A stretch of DNA of 64,000 nucleotides. It comes from Candidatus Amulumruptor caecigallinarius. Lineage in GTDB: Bacteria; Bacteroidota; Bacteroidia; Bacteroidales; Muribaculaceae. This document shows, in pieces, positions 8,195 through 16,990 of the stretch. Numbering within the stretch: position 1 is the first letter of the stretch; every line of letters starts with the position of its first letter. Position numbers and translations under genes: made by a program. The stretch covers positions 1 through 64,000 of the forward strand of contig CALUMU010000013.1 in NCBI GenBank assembly GCA_944321825.1, read 5' to 3'. The notes under the pieces were generated by a model. It made no database searches, was not told where the DNA came from, and saw nothing but the letters and a program-made list of their open reading frames with translations.

Positions 8195-8208
8195 AATAAG
8201 ATTTGAAT

Positions 8209-8519
8209 ATGAAAAAGAACATTGCAATAACATCAATCATACTATTATTGATTACATCAATGATTCCTATTTCTTATAACATATCATTGTGCAAAGAGAA
8301 TAAAGCATTGATAGCCAAACAAGATTCCCTATATACATATACATTGTCAGAAGCACAAAAGGTGTTTAGAGAAAATGGATTAAAATGGATTAAAATGGAT
8401 TAAAATTGATAGATGATGTAGCAGTATCTATCCGAGATGTTAAAGACTATGCAGCCAAGTATAGTATTGACCTGCCTGAAAGTAAAAATTCATTCAGCAT
8501 CAATGGGCCTGAAAGATAA
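8209..8519 (+). pseudogene. Small membrane-anchored protein disrupted by 10-bp repeat
   Basis: The protein begins with a signal anchor (KKNIAITSIILLLITSMIPI) and a short helix. GGATTAAAAT then occurs three times in tandem (8377-8406), and the frame ends at 8403. With a single copy the frame would read on as ENGLKLIDDVAVSIRDVKDY and so forth to a stop at 8517-8519. Two extra copies add 20 bases and shift the frame; four copies would restore it. No family is recognised. Confidence 0.55.
8377..8406 (+). repeat. 10-bp tandem repeat, three copies
   Basis: GGATTAAAAT is repeated exactly three times at 8377, 8387 and 8397 inside a small coding region. The third copy runs into TGATAGATG. The unit length is not a multiple of three, so copy-number change alters the reading frame. 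Confidence 0.9.
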
Positions 8520-8535
8520 ATAGGACAATGTCTCA

Positions 8536-8755
8536 TTACTCCCATTGATAACGTATTGCGATTTTATAGGTTTGCCTAAAAACAATCTCGCTATCGTCTA
8601 AAGAAATCGTTTTATTGACAAATAATGCCTTAGCATCATTGTTTTCATGTCTAATAAAGTTCGCATATGTTGGGACTTCTGCAAAATCCTTGATTTTTCA
8701 GTACGGTTTTGCCCTGAAATACGTTTATACTCATGTTCATATCTATGCAAATATT
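8536..8755 (-). pseudogene. Gene remnant (C-terminal end of an unknown protein)
   Basis: On the minus strand an open stretch of 54 codons (8697-8536) reads IKDFAEVPTYANFIRHEN, then SLDDSEIVFRQTYKIAIR, ending QWE-stop. It has no start and is preceded by a stop. The neighbouring frame just upstream reads YLHRYEHEYKRISGQNR, which may be the earlier part of the same protein before a frameshift. I cannot name the family. It lies immediately downstream of the AAA ATPase on the same strand. Confidence 0.35.
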
Positions 8756-10009
8756 TTACCAGTTAAGACTGTTGGTATTTAATAGAAAATCAAACAAACC
8801 AATCGTAACAAGCCCTTTCTCATTTCGTTTGGGCTTTATGTTGTCTTTGACAATGATGATTTTTTTGAAGGAATCATCTATGTTCATTAAGGATGCGGAT
8901 TCTTGACGTTCTTTGGCCTCGGTTGGCATCATGAAGGCCGATTGAATATAATAACGCTGGCTTCCTTGATTGGCAACGAAGTCAACTTCATACTGTTTTC
9001 GAATAGTCTTTCCATTTTTATCAGTGGTCCGGTGCCCCACCACACCAACATCTACCTGAAATCCACGTATCTTCAATTCATTATAGATTATATTTTCCAT
9101 AATGTGATTCTCTTCCTGTTGGCGAAAACTGAGAATAGCATTGCGCACTCCTAAATCTGAGAAATAGTATTTCGACAGTGTGTTGATGTATTTCTTGCCT
9201 TTTATATCATAACGGACGCTCTTCTCAATAATGAATGCATCCATCAGATACTTAAGATAGTTAGAAATAGTTGGCTGGGTGAGCTTCTTATGCTTAAGTG
9301 TATGAAATGTGTTACAGAGTTTCTGTGGGTTAGTTGGAGAACCAATTGCTGATGCAACGATATTGACCAACTCATTGAATTCTTCTTTATTCCGGATTTT
9401 ATGGCGATCAAGTATATCGGTAGAATATACTGTCAAGTATAAGTTCTTAAGGTAATCGGCTTTCTTCTGGTCTCCGTCCAATGTGCGAACCAAAGGCAAT
9501 CCTCCGTAAGTATAATATTCTTTCCATGCCTCCGCTATGGATTGTTCACTGACAGACATAAATTCAGCAAAAGAAAGCGGATATACATGCACCTGGTCCC
9601 CGCGTCCTCTGAACTCCGTCACGACATCGGTGGATAAAAAACGGGAATTGCTTCCTGTGACATAAATATCCAAATTTTTCTTTCTCAACAAACTGTTGAG
9701 AACTGGCACGAAATCATCAAGTAATTGAACCTCGTCGAATAACAAATAATATTGACCTTCATCTTTAAGCAATTCCTTGACATGCTTCATCAGATTGTCC
9801 GGATTGCAAAGATTCCTGTTTTCCCAATCATCAAACGCGATTTTTATGATGTGGGCATCATCAGTACCCATGCTCTTCAAATAGTTGTAAAAGAGTTCAA
9901 ATAGGAGATAAGACTTTCCACACCGGCGAATGCCAGTGATTATTTTAATCAATCCATTGCTCTTTCCTGCAATTAGTTGATTTAGGTATGCATCGCGTTT
10001 TATGACCAT
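8756..10009 (-). CDS. AAA ATPase with DUF4143-type C-terminus
   Basis: This 417-residue protein has an AAA_14-type N-terminal ATPase: GIRRCGKSYLL is the Walker A (about 27-37), LLFDEVQLL the Walker B (about 93-101), and VTGSNSRFL a sensor motif. A second part (about 200-400) has KHKKLTQPTISNYLKYLMDA and VDVGVVGHRTTDK, fitting DUF4143. Such proteins are numerous in Bacteroidales; their role is unknown, though they are sometimes compared with STAND-like or DNA-associated ATPases. It has its own gene environment bounded by remnants, which suggests an accessory gene. Confidence 0.85.
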   Translation of the reverse strand: MVIKRDAYLNQLIAGKSNGLIKIITGIRRCGKSYLLFELFYNYLKSMGTDDAHIIKIAFDDWENRNLCNPDNLMKHVKELLKDEGQYYLLFDEVQLLDDFVPVLNSLLRKKNLDIYVTGSNSRFLSTDVVTEFRGRGDQVHVYPLSFAEFMSVSEQSIAEAWKEYYTYGGLPLVRTLDGDQKKADYLKNLYLTVYSTDILDRHKIRNKEEFNELVNIVASAIGSPTNPQKLCNTFHTLKHKKLTQPTISNYLKYLMDAFIIEKSVRYDIKGKKYINTLSKYYFSDLGVRNAILSFRQQEENHIMENIIYNELKIRGFQVDVGVVGHRTTDKNGKTIRKQYEVDFVANQGSQRYYIQSAFMMPTEAKERQESASLMNIDDSFKKIIIVKDNIKPKRNEKGLVTIGLFDFLLNTNSLNW

Positions 10010-10095
10010 TTTGAGTTTTCTATTTTAAATAATCGACATATATGACAGTTTTTCAAAGTGCAAATATAGTACGGTTGAAGCGTGTATCCAAATAT

Positions 10096-10281
10096 TTATT
10101 TTAAAAAGTTGACACTAATGTCTGTTTTACAAAATAGGTGGCTGTGAAATAGCCACATCTCGCTGTCTTTCTTCGACATTGCGGCGATTTCATCGGCAAT
10201 CTTTTCGGAGAATGGTTTGATGTAGTACATGAAGGTCTTTTGTGTCTTGTCGGTTACTTCTTGCCCGATTATCTTCAGCAA
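10096..10281 (-). CDS. Short hypothetical ORF, possibly a remnant
   Basis: The 61-residue frame begins MLKIIGQEVTDKTQKTFMYY and contains an amphipathic helix rich in Lys and Glu. I do not recognise it. It sits on the same strand upstream of the AAA ATPase with an 86-base gap. Given the remnants on both sides it may be a fragment of a larger lost gene. Confidence 0.25.
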   Translation of the reverse strand: MLKIIGQEVTDKTQKTFMYYIKPFSEKIADEIAAMSKKDSEMWLFHSHLFCKTDISVNFLK

Positions 10282-10373
10282 GATAAGATAAGTATTACAG
10301 AGTGTTTTTCAATCAGTATTGGGTTTGATTATAAAAAAGTGAGCCGGATATCTTAAAGGCCAGGGATATTGGC

Positions 10374-10533
10374 TATATTTGCTTTTGCAGAGAGGATAAA
10401 CAAGCCTGTGAACGACGAAAACAAAATCATACTCTATCATGACGATAACGAGATAACCCGTGTGTCGGTGCGTTTGTCCGATGGGGATTTTCTTTCTCGG
10501 CGAGTTATGTGCCTACGGATTTGTCGGAAATAA
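10374..10533 (+). pseudogene. Promoter plus N-terminal remnant, possibly RhuM-like
   Basis: TATATTTG (10374-10381) is a good -7 box. GTG at 10408 opens a 41-codon frame (VNDENKIILYHDDNEITRVS...) that stops at 10533. The start resembles the N-terminus of RhuM-type virulence/filamentation proteins, but the following DNA does not continue that family. It looks like a truncated gene at the edge of the accessory island. The rest of 10010-10573 shows no other gene. Confidence 0.3.
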
Positions 10534-10573
10534 TTCTGAAAGTGGAGGATTGGGGTTAGATATTGCGCAGCGG

Positions 10574-11641
10574 TCAGAGGTCGATGGGGAGGCCTATTAC
10601 GGGGGTGGCGAGGATTACGGCGGTGTCGGCGGTCATCGATATGTAGCCGTCTTTGTCGGAGGTGGTGTCGGCGAGCTGCTTGATTTTGGCGAGGGGTTCG
10701 TCCCAGGGGTGGCGAGAGAGGGCGAATTTGCCGTTGTGCACGGGGATGACAAGGCGAGGCGAAAGGTCGCGGATTACGCTGTCGAGCTGCTCGGGGAGGG
10801 TGTGGATATATTTCCAGCCTTCGTTATACTGGCCGTCTTCGATCATTGCTACGTCGATGCGTGGGAACCGCCGGCCTATCTCGGCGAAGTGCGGGCCGTA
10901 TCCGCTGTCGCCTCCGATATATGCGGTTGTGCTGCCTTGGAGCATGAACGATGCCCAGAGTGTCGGGTTCTGTCTGAGGAAGCGTCCTGAAAAATGTCGA
11001 GCCGGGAGGCATGTGACCAGCTGCCCGGACGGGAGTGTCACGCTTTCGTCCCAGTCAAGCTCGATGATGCTTTCGGGTGGATATCCCCAGTACTCGAAGT
11101 GTTCGCCTACGCCGAGAGGGCAGATGACGCTGCCGATGCGGTCTTTCAAGGCTTTGACAGTGGCATAGTCGAGGTGGTCGTAGTGGTCATGGGTTATGAT
11201 TAGGTAGTCGACCGGAGGGATGTCGTCGGGAGTGTATATGTCGGAGCCCTTGAAGGGCTTCATCATCAGCGATGTGGGATATCGGGATGTCAGGACCGGG
11301 TCGACAAGAAATGTGGAGCCGCCGTTGATGAGCAGGTATGAGGAGTGGCCGAACCATACGAACCGGTCTGTTTGCCGGTCGAGCTTGGTGAGGTCGGTCT
11401 TGACGGATCTGACTGCAGACTTCGGAGCGAGGTCGGCAGGCTTCGGGGCAAAAAGGAATTCCCACATCGTGGTCCAGCGGCTTTTGCCGGATGTCATCAT
11501 GGGTGTCGCGCTGAGGTTATGGAAAGCCCCGTCGCGGTAGTGCGGAGAGCGTTTGATACGCTCCAGCCTGTCGCCGCTTGGAGTCCGGCCGAGCGGGACC
11601 CAGGCGGCTCCTAACGCCGCTGCCAGTGCGGCCAGAATCAA
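10574..11641 (-). CDS. MBL-fold metallohydrolase, NAPE-PLD/UlaG-like, membrane-anchored
   Basis: This metallo-beta-lactamase fold enzyme shows the metal motif ITHDHYDHLDYATV, an early WFGHSSYLL strand and LVDPVL, and the later HFSGR, GGDSGYG and PVHNGKF boxes, as in the NAPE-PLD/UlaG branch. The substrate is unknown. An N-terminal hydrophobic helix (ILLILAALAAALGAAWVPLG) should anchor it in the membrane. The start is uncertain: the frame is open to 11905, but this overlaps the upstream DUF362 gene and reads as low-complexity Pro/Arg sequence. TTG at 11641 is the best start visible. The spacer to DUF362 is filled by a 9-bp repeat array. Confidence 0.75.
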   Translation of the reverse strand: MILAALAAALGAAWVPLGRTPSGDRLERIKRSPHYRDGAFHNLSATPMMTSGKSRWTTMWEFLFAPKPADLAPKSAVRSVKTDLTKLDRQTDRFVWFGHSSYLLINGGSTFLVDPVLTSRYPTSLMMKPFKGSDIYTPDDIPPVDYLIITHDHYDHLDYATVKALKDRIGSVICPLGVGEHFEYWGYPPESIIELDWDESVTLPSGQLVTCLPARHFSGRFLRQNPTLWASFMLQGSTTAYIGGDSGYGPHFAEIGRRFPRIDVAMIEDGQYNEGWKYIHTLPEQLDSVIRDLSPRLVIPVHNGKFALSRHPWDEPLAKIKQLADTTSDKDGYISMTADTAVILATPVIGLPIDL

Positions 11642-11663
11642 TAATATTATTGATGTCGTTACA

Positions 11664-11726
11664 ATAAGTCTTGTAGGTCTGATAAGTCGTATAAGTTTAA
11701 TAAGCCGTAAGGGTTTTATAACGGGG
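11664..11726 (+). repeat. Degenerate 9-bp repeat array
   Basis: On the plus strand seven consecutive nonamers can be read, such as ATAAGTCTT, GTAGGTCTG, ATAAGTCGT, ATAAGTTTA and ATAAGCCGT. The array fills the space between the DUF362 stop and the likely MBL start. It resembles the TCCTAAGTC arrays near 55.6 and 63.8 kb. Confidence 0.6.
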
Positions 11727-11745
11727 AGGAGAGGGGGACGAGGGT

Positions 11746-12732
11746 TTAGCGGTCGAGGGAGACGAGGGTGTAGGTCTGCGAGCCGAGGCCTATCTGCTCG
11801 GCGTATCCGATGATGTGGGTGCCGTGCTGGCGGTTGATGCGGTCGATGAGGGGCTTGCTGTCGTCGCCAGCCGAGGGCTTGTGGTTGAATACGAGGTCGA
11901 GGCACGCCTTGTCGAGAGCCACGGGGTCGAGTGATGCGAGGATGCCTACGTCTTTCATCTCCGGGGCTGCGGGATTGCCGTCGCAGTCGCAGTCGACGGA
12001 GAGGTTGTTCATCACGTTGATATACACTATGCGCGGCTCTCCGGCGGTGCTTTTGGCGTTCATGTAGTCATGGACGGCCTGTGCGGAGGCGGCCATGCTT
12101 TCGATGAAGGCATCCTGCTCGGGCGTACCCCAGCCTGAGTCGGTCTGCCCTGCCGAGTGGATGTAGAGTTTGCCCCGTGAGGAAGCCACTCCGATAGAGG
12201 CGTTTTTCAATACGCCTCCGAAGCCGCCCATGGCGTGTCCCTTGAAGTGGGCGAGGTTTATCATGAAGTCGTAGCGGGCCAGATGGCTGCCGACGATGTC
12301 ATATTTGATGTGGGTGGTGTCAGAGACAGGGATGCGCATGTCGCCGTCGGCATCCATTATGTCGACCTCCGCGATGTCTGTAAATCCTCGTTCGGCTATG
12401 GCCCGCAGGTGGTCGGCGGTGGTGCCACGGCTACCTCCGTAGGCGGTGTTGCACTCGACGATTACGCCCTTGGTCTCATCGATAAGCGGCTTGATGAAAT
12501 CCGGGCGGAGGTAGCCTGTCTGCTCCGACTCGCCAGTGCTTATCTTGACGGCGACTTTTCCTTGGGGTGTGACACCGAGAGCCTTGTAAATCTGCAGCAA
12601 TGACTGAGGGGTTATCTCTTTGGTGAAATATACGGTCGGGGCTTCTTTCTTGGTTTGTTTCTGGGCATGGGCGCAGCCAACGCTTGTCATCATTGCGGCT
12701 GCTGCCAATGAGATGGATAATAGCTTTTTCAT
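11746..12732 (-). CDS. DUF362 protein, secreted, ferredoxin-associated family
   Basis: The start at 12732 (MKKLLSISLAAAAMMTSVGC) gives 328 residues with a signal peptide and possible lipobox VGCA. The frame continues upstream, but into the TonB receptor gene. The body matches the DUF362 family: VAVKISTGESEQTGYLRPDF, INLAHFKGHAMGGFGGVLKN and SLDPVALDKACLDLV. The usual ferredoxin domain of longer members is absent. The Cys-rich VDCDCDGNPAA near residue 247 might hold metal. It follows the TonB receptor by 26 bases, so it belongs to the redox/uptake operon. Its biochemical role is unknown. Confidence 0.85.
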   Translation of the reverse strand: MKKLLSISLAAAAMMTSVGCAHAQKQTKKEAPTVYFTKEITPQSLLQIYKALGVTPQGKVAVKISTGESEQTGYLRPDFIKPLIDETKGVIVECNTAYGGSRGTTADHLRAIAERGFTDIAEVDIMDADGDMRIPVSDTTHIKYDIVGSHLARYDFMINLAHFKGHAMGGFGGVLKNASIGVASSRGKLYIHSAGQTDSGWGTPEQDAFIESMAASAQAVHDYMNAKSTAGEPRIVYINVMNNLSVDCDCDGNPAAPEMKDVGILASLDPVALDKACLDLVFNHKPSAGDDSKPLIDRINRQHGTHIIGYAEQIGLGSQTYTLVSLDR

Positions 12733-12758
12733 AAGTCGGGACGTTGATGAGGTTAGGG

Positions 12759-14624
12759 TCAGAACCGCCATTCCGCACCTGCCATGACTGTGGCTCGCGG
12801 CATGGGGAATCCGTAGTTGATCTGATAACGTGTGGCGGTGAGGTTTTCGCCTTTGGCAAACAGGGTGAGGGGCTTTTGGAACGGGAATGTGTAGGCTACA
12901 CGGGCGTTGAGCAAGGCGTAGCTTTCGGCGGTCTGCTCGGTGTACACGTCCCATACGCTCATCACGTCGACTGAGAACTGCCAGCGACCGGGAGTGTAGC
13001 CAATTTCGGCAAACAGTTTGTTCTTGGGGGCGGCGATTATCCGTGTGTCGGTGTGGAGGTATGCGTAGTTGGCGGTAAACGTCCAGTCGTCGTCAAGGCG
13101 GTATGTCGCATCGATTTCGAATCCTTTGTTGATAAACGAGCCGGTGTTCATGTTTCTCGCGGCTCCGTCAACCATGACCTGCTGGATGAGGTTGTCGCCG
13201 TTGATGTAGTAAAGGGCGAGTCCGGCATTGAGACGGCCGTCAAGAAGCCACTGCCGCAGCTCTACCTCGAAATTGTCCATCGATTCGGGCTGCAACTCCG
13301 CATTGCGCGGGCCGTACATGTAGAGTTCGCGTATGTTGGGCGAGCGGAAGCCCCGGCTGTAGCTGAACTTCACGCGGCTTGCCGACAGCGGGCGCAGTAT
13401 GAAGCCGGCTTGCGGCACCCATTCGTTGCCGAACTGTGAGGAGTGTTCGAGACGGACTCCGGCGTTGACACTCAACCTGTCGCTCCAAAATGCCTGCTGC
13501 ATCATGGCATATCCGGCAAACTCGTTGACATGCTTGTCGACGATGGGCGATTCTTTGCCGTCGGCCTTCTGCGAGTTCCATGCCTCACCGCCCCAGTGCT
13601 TGAAGTCGATGCCGATGCTGAGGTCGTTTCCTTGCCAAGGCTTGACGGTCTGGTAGGCTGTGATGCCCATGTTGAAGTCCTTGGAGTTGAAGAGGTAATC
13701 GCGGGGCTTGCCTCTGCTTATGCCGTCGTCAATCTTGTGCTTGCCGTAGTTGTAGTAGGCCTGGATGCCTCCTGATGAGATGTCATAGCGGTTTTTGACA
13801 TAGACCGATGCTGTGGTGCGGAACATTTTCGTCCACATATCCAGCGGCTGTGACAGCTCGACCGAGCCGGGATTGTCGGCTTTTGTTTCGGTAAGCATGA
13901 CGTTGGCTCCGGCTTCCCAGTGTTGCGAAAAGTCGTAGGAGACCGATGCAAACTGGTTTGACAGCCAGTAGTCCATACCCTCGCGGTTGCCGTCGGTCGA
14001 CTCGTAGCTGGCTGCTACGAATGTGCGCAGTCCGCCATGTTTGTAGCCGGCCTTCACTCCGTATTTCTGAGTGCCGTAACTGCCGCCGGCAGCTCTAAGC
14101 GACCCAGAGAAGCCCTCTTTGTCGGCGCGGCGTGTAATCAGGTTGACCGAGCCGCCCATTGCGCCCGAGCCATAGAGCAGTGATGACGGGCCGCTTACGA
14201 CCTCAACCCGCTCCACATCATTGGTGACATATGTGTCAGGGAGGGAGTGTCCGAAAACTCCAGCCCATTGGGGCTGTCCGTCGATAAGGAACAGCACTTT
14301 GTTGCCTCCGCCGACACCTCGGATGTTGACAGTCCCGGCGGCTCCGCCGCTGACTCCGTATCCGGCGAGTCCTCTTTCGGTCACGAACATGCCGGGGACG
14401 TGGTTTTGTAGCACCGGGAGCAGGTTGGTCTCCGAGCTGTTGTCGATGGTGGCGGTGCCGATTACCTTCACGTCAAGCGGCAGCAGCGGCACCGGGGCTT
14501 TTGCCGCGCTCTCGACGACGACCACTTCCCCAAGCACTTTCGTAGTGTCGGCTTTCTCGGCGGTGGCAGCGGAGGCTCCTAATGCTGCCGTCATCGTGAA
14601 TGCCGCTATCGTAATCAGTTTCAT
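12759..14624 (-). CDS. TonB-dependent outer-membrane receptor
   Basis: This 621-residue receptor has a signal peptide, then a plug domain (about 45-155) with VNIRGVGGGNKVLFLIDG and VERVEVVSGPSSLLYGSGAMGGSVNLITRR (given here only as landmarks about 95-165). A 22-strand barrel follows, ending in aromatic Phe (AGAEWRF). Size and plug resemble cobalamin/iron-type receptors rather than the large SusC proteins, and no SusD is nearby. The substrate is unknown. The ECF S-component gene lies 8 bases upstream, so outer- and inner-membrane uptake appear paired. Confidence 0.9.
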   Translation of the reverse strand: MKLITIAAFTMTAALGASAATAEKADTTKVLGEVVVVESAAKAPVPLLPLDVKVIGTATIDNSSETNLLPVLQNHVPGMFVTERGLAGYGVSGGAAGTVNIRGVGGGNKVLFLIDGQPQWAGVFGHSLPDTYVTNDVERVEVVSGPSSLLYGSGAMGGSVNLITRRADKEGFSGSLRAAGGSYGTQKYGVKAGYKHGGLRTFVAASYESTDGNREGMDYWLSNQFASVSYDFSQHWEAGANVMLTETKADNPGSVELSQPLDMWTKMFRTTASVYVKNRYDISSGGIQAYYNYGKHKIDDGISRGKPRDYLFNSKDFNMGITAYQTVKPWQGNDLSIGIDFKHWGGEAWNSQKADGKESPIVDKHVNEFAGYAMMQQAFWSDRLSVNAGVRLEHSSQFGNEWVPQAGFILRPLSASRVKFSYSRGFRSPNIRELYMYGPRNAELQPESMDNFEVELRQWLLDGRLNAGLALYYINGDNLIQQVMVDGAARNMNTGSFINKGFEIDATYRLDDDWTFTANYAYLHTDTRIIAAPKNKLFAEIGYTPGRWQFSVDVMSVWDVYTEQTAESYALLNARVAYTFPFQKPLTLFAKGENLTATRYQINYGFPMPRATVMAGAEWRF

Positions 14625-14632
14625 TGACTAAT

Positions 14633-15148
14633 TTATCTGCGAATCAAGTGGTTGATTATCAGCCATCCGCCAAATGTTTGAAGCAACATGCCTGGCAGAC
14701 CGATGCGGAAGTCCTGAACGGCAAGGTAGAAGTCGCCTTTCATCGCCCATTCGCCCAACGTGCCTGCTGTCTGGTATGAGAGGACAACCGCTGCGAGCAG
14801 CCACAGTGAGGCTTTGCGGAAGCGGCTGGCGGCGATACCGGCGGCTACGGCGAGGAGGACTGATTTGAGCAGTATCGGCGGCAGACTGTGGAGTGCTGGC
14901 ATACCGAAAAGCGCCGAATTGATGACCGGCGAAGCCACGGCGGTGAGCAATCCCACTTTCCAGCCGTATTTGTAGGCACCTACGAGAGTGAACAGGTAAA
15001 TCGGCAGCCATACCAAGCCGCCCTGCGGAATGAGGTGTACGAGTTGCGGCAGTGCGATGTTGCCGAGTATGAAGAGAGCCGCCACCATGTAGGTCTTGGC
15101 GTTGCTGTAGTCGAGTGAGTACAGTCTTTGTGTGGATGCGTGTTGCAT
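14633..15148 (-). CDS. ECF transporter S component
   Basis: The 171-residue integral membrane protein has about five or six helices. A conserved stretch (ALPQLVHLIPQGGLVWLPIY, then LFTLVGAYKYGWK and LLTAVASPVINSALFGMPA) fits substrate-binding S components of energy-coupling-factor transporters. Such proteins bind vitamins or metal chelates and use shared EcfA/A'/T subunits, which are not in this window. It starts one base after the DUF1893 stop and precedes the TonB receptor. The ligand cannot be deduced from the sequence. Confidence 0.75.
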   Translation of the reverse strand: MQHASTQRLYSLDYSNAKTYMVAALFILGNIALPQLVHLIPQGGLVWLPIYLFTLVGAYKYGWKVGLLTAVASPVINSALFGMPALHSLPPILLKSVLLAVAAGIAASRFRKASLWLLAAVVLSYQTAGTLGEWAMKGDFYLAVQDFRIGLPGMLLQTFGGWLIINHLIRR

Positions 15149-15149
15149 A

Positions 15150-15563
15150 TCAGGGTTTGATTGAGTTGATAAATCGGGTTATCAGCGGCAGACACTCCTC
15201 GGGGGTCGTGCAGCCGATGCATAGCGACTCTACGGGGCAGATGCCGTCGCCGTTGCGGTAGATGATGTTGGGGACTTCCTCGGCGTATGACACCTTCACA
15301 GCCGATGTCTCAAACAGCTTCAGTGCCGGGGTGCTGATAATATCGGCATAGACGCTGTTTGCTTTACCGAGTATCATCAAGGCTGCAGCCCCTTTGCCTA
15401 CGACCTTGTCGGCGATGTCTGCGCCGTCGAGCAGCGAGGGATCCTCATTGAGGATGCGGTAGAGGTCGGAGACTCCGCGTCCGTCAAAGACGGAGACTGT
15501 GCCGTTGGAGACCACTAAAGAGTGGTTGCCTTGGTGGAGTATGTCGACAATATCAGCCGTCAT
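15150..15563 (-). CDS. DUF1893 protein
   Basis: This 137-residue protein matches DUF1893 (TM1506-like), a family with a cytidine-deaminase-like fold. Recognisable parts are NHSLVVSNGTVSVFDGRGV, VGKGAAALMILGK (about 52-64) and the C-terminal CPVESLCIGCTTPEECLPLI, whose four Cys could bind a metal. It overlaps the aldo/keto reductase gene by 4 bases and abuts the ECF gene. It probably works on the same substrate as the operon, but no reaction is established. Confidence 0.75.
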   Translation of the reverse strand: MTADIVDILHQGNHSLVVSNGTVSVFDGRGVSDLYRILNEDPSLLDGADIADKVVGKGAAALMILGKANSVYADIISTPALKLFETSAVKVSYAEEVPNIIYRNGDGICPVESLCIGCTTPEECLPLITRFINSIKP

Positions 15564-16978
15564 AGGGTGCCTTGCTTAAGCTGTTCGACGAAGCGGTCTA
15601 TGCGGTGCAGCTCGGAGGGTATCTGTATGCCCTGTGGGCAGTGGGGCGAACATCTGTTGCAGCCGATACAATGGCTCGCCTGGCGCAGCTTGGGTACGCT
15701 GTGGTCGTAGCCCACAAGAAATGCACGGCGTGCCTCGCGGTAGTTGTCGGCCTGCTGGCTTTCGGGAATGTTGCCCTCGTTGACACACTTGTTGTAGTGC
15801 AGGAGGATTGCCGGGATGTCGATGCCATAGGGGCAGGGCATACAGTATTTGCAGTCATTGCATGGTATGGTGGGAAACTGCATCATCAGGTCGGCAGTGT
15901 CGTAGAGGAAGTTCTCCTCTTCGGGCGAAAGCGGCACCAAGGGACAGTATGTGCGCAGGTTGTCCTGAAGATGTTCCATGAATGTCATGCCGCTGAGCAC
16001 GGTAAGTACGCCCGGCTTGGTCCCTGCGTAGCGGAAAGCCCACGAAGCCACGCTGCGCTCCGGCTCGCGCTGCTTGAGACGTGCCACGATATTGTCAGGC
16101 AGCTTCGACAGCCGGCCTCCCAGCAGGGGTTCCATGATTATGGCCGGTATGCCGCGCTTTCCCAGCTCGTTGTAGAGGTACTCGGCATTGGTGTTGCGGG
16201 GGTTGAGCTCTTTGGCATGGTGCCAGTCGAGATAGTTGAGCTGTATCTGCACGAAGTCCCACTGGTATTTGTCGTGCTGCGCGAGCAGGTCGTCGAATAC
16301 CTTTATGTCGCCGTGGTATGAGAATCCGAGGTTGCGTATCCTGCCGGCCTTGCGCTCGTCCATGAGAAAATCCAGGATGCCGTTGTCGATATAACGGGCT
16401 CTGAACTCTGCAGGGCCGTCCTCGCCCATGCCTATGCCGTGTAGCAGCATATAGTCGATGTAATCGGTCTGGAGCTCTTTGAGGGAGTTGCGGTACATGG
16501 CAATCGATGCCTCGCGTGTCCATGTGGATGGGGCGAAGTTTGACAGCTTTGTCGCTATGAAGTATTTGTCGCGGGGATGGCGGCTGAGGGCTATCCCGGT
16601 GGCTCGTTCGGAGCGGCCTTTGCAGTAAGCCGGCGATGTGTCGAAGTAGTTGACACCGTGGGCGATGGCATAGTCCACCTGGCGGTTGACCATCTCCTGG
16701 TCGATGTCGTCGTTGCCACCCTCGCGTGCGCTGCGTCCGTCGATTGACGGCAGACGCATCATGCCGTAGCCCAGTATCGACACCTTTTCGCCTGTCTTGG
16801 GGTTCGTGCGGTAGGTCATCCGGTCGGTAGGAATTTCCCCGGCGGCTGTATGGTCGCCGGTCAGAGGGTTTTGCTTTGAGTCGCAGCCGGCCAGCGCGGC
16901 AGCCGAGACGGCGGCGGTGCCGATGCCGAGACGTTTCAGAAACTCCCGGCGGTCTATGTTGTGGTTGGTATCTTTCAT
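15560..16978 (-). CDS. Tat-exported aldo/keto reductase with 4Fe-4S C-terminus
   Basis: The 472-residue protein begins with a twin-arginine signal (RREFLKRLGIGTAAVSAAAL, then AGC). The aldo/keto reductase barrel follows: GYGMMRLP, YFDTSPAYCKGRSE with the catalytic-type Tyr, FIATKLSN and MLLHGIG. The last part carries two ferredoxin-like Cys sets, CNDCKYCMPCPYGIDIP and CIGCNRCSPHCPQGIQIP. Such fusions are redox enzymes that can take electrons from ferredoxin-type carriers. The Tat signal with a possible lipobox places it outside the cytoplasm, next to the polyferredoxin encoded 12 bases upstream. Confidence 0.9.
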   Translation of the reverse strand: MKDTNHNIDRREFLKRLGIGTAAVSAAALAGCDSKQNPLTGDHTAAGEIPTDRMTYRTNPKTGEKVSILGYGMMRLPSIDGRSAREGGNDDIDQEMVNRQVDYAIAHGVNYFDTSPAYCKGRSERATGIALSRHPRDKYFIATKLSNFAPSTWTREASIAMYRNSLKELQTDYIDYMLLHGIGMGEDGPAEFRARYIDNGILDFLMDERKAGRIRNLGFSYHGDIKVFDDLLAQHDKYQWDFVQIQLNYLDWHHAKELNPRNTNAEYLYNELGKRGIPAIIMEPLLGGRLSKLPDNIVARLKQREPERSVASWAFRYAGTKPGVLTVLSGMTFMEHLQDNLRTYCPLVPLSPEEENFLYDTADLMMQFPTIPCNDCKYCMPCPYGIDIPAILLHYNKCVNEGNIPESQQADNYREARRAFLVGYDHSVPKLRQASHCIGCNRCSPHCPQGIQIPSELHRIDRFVEQLKQGTL

Positions 16979-16990
16979 CGCTTCGGAGGT

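Noticed and set aside
10460-10990. Gly/Val-rich 176-codon frame on the plus strand
   Set aside because: It is antisense to the MBL hydrolase and low complexity; typical shadow frame in GC-rich DNA.
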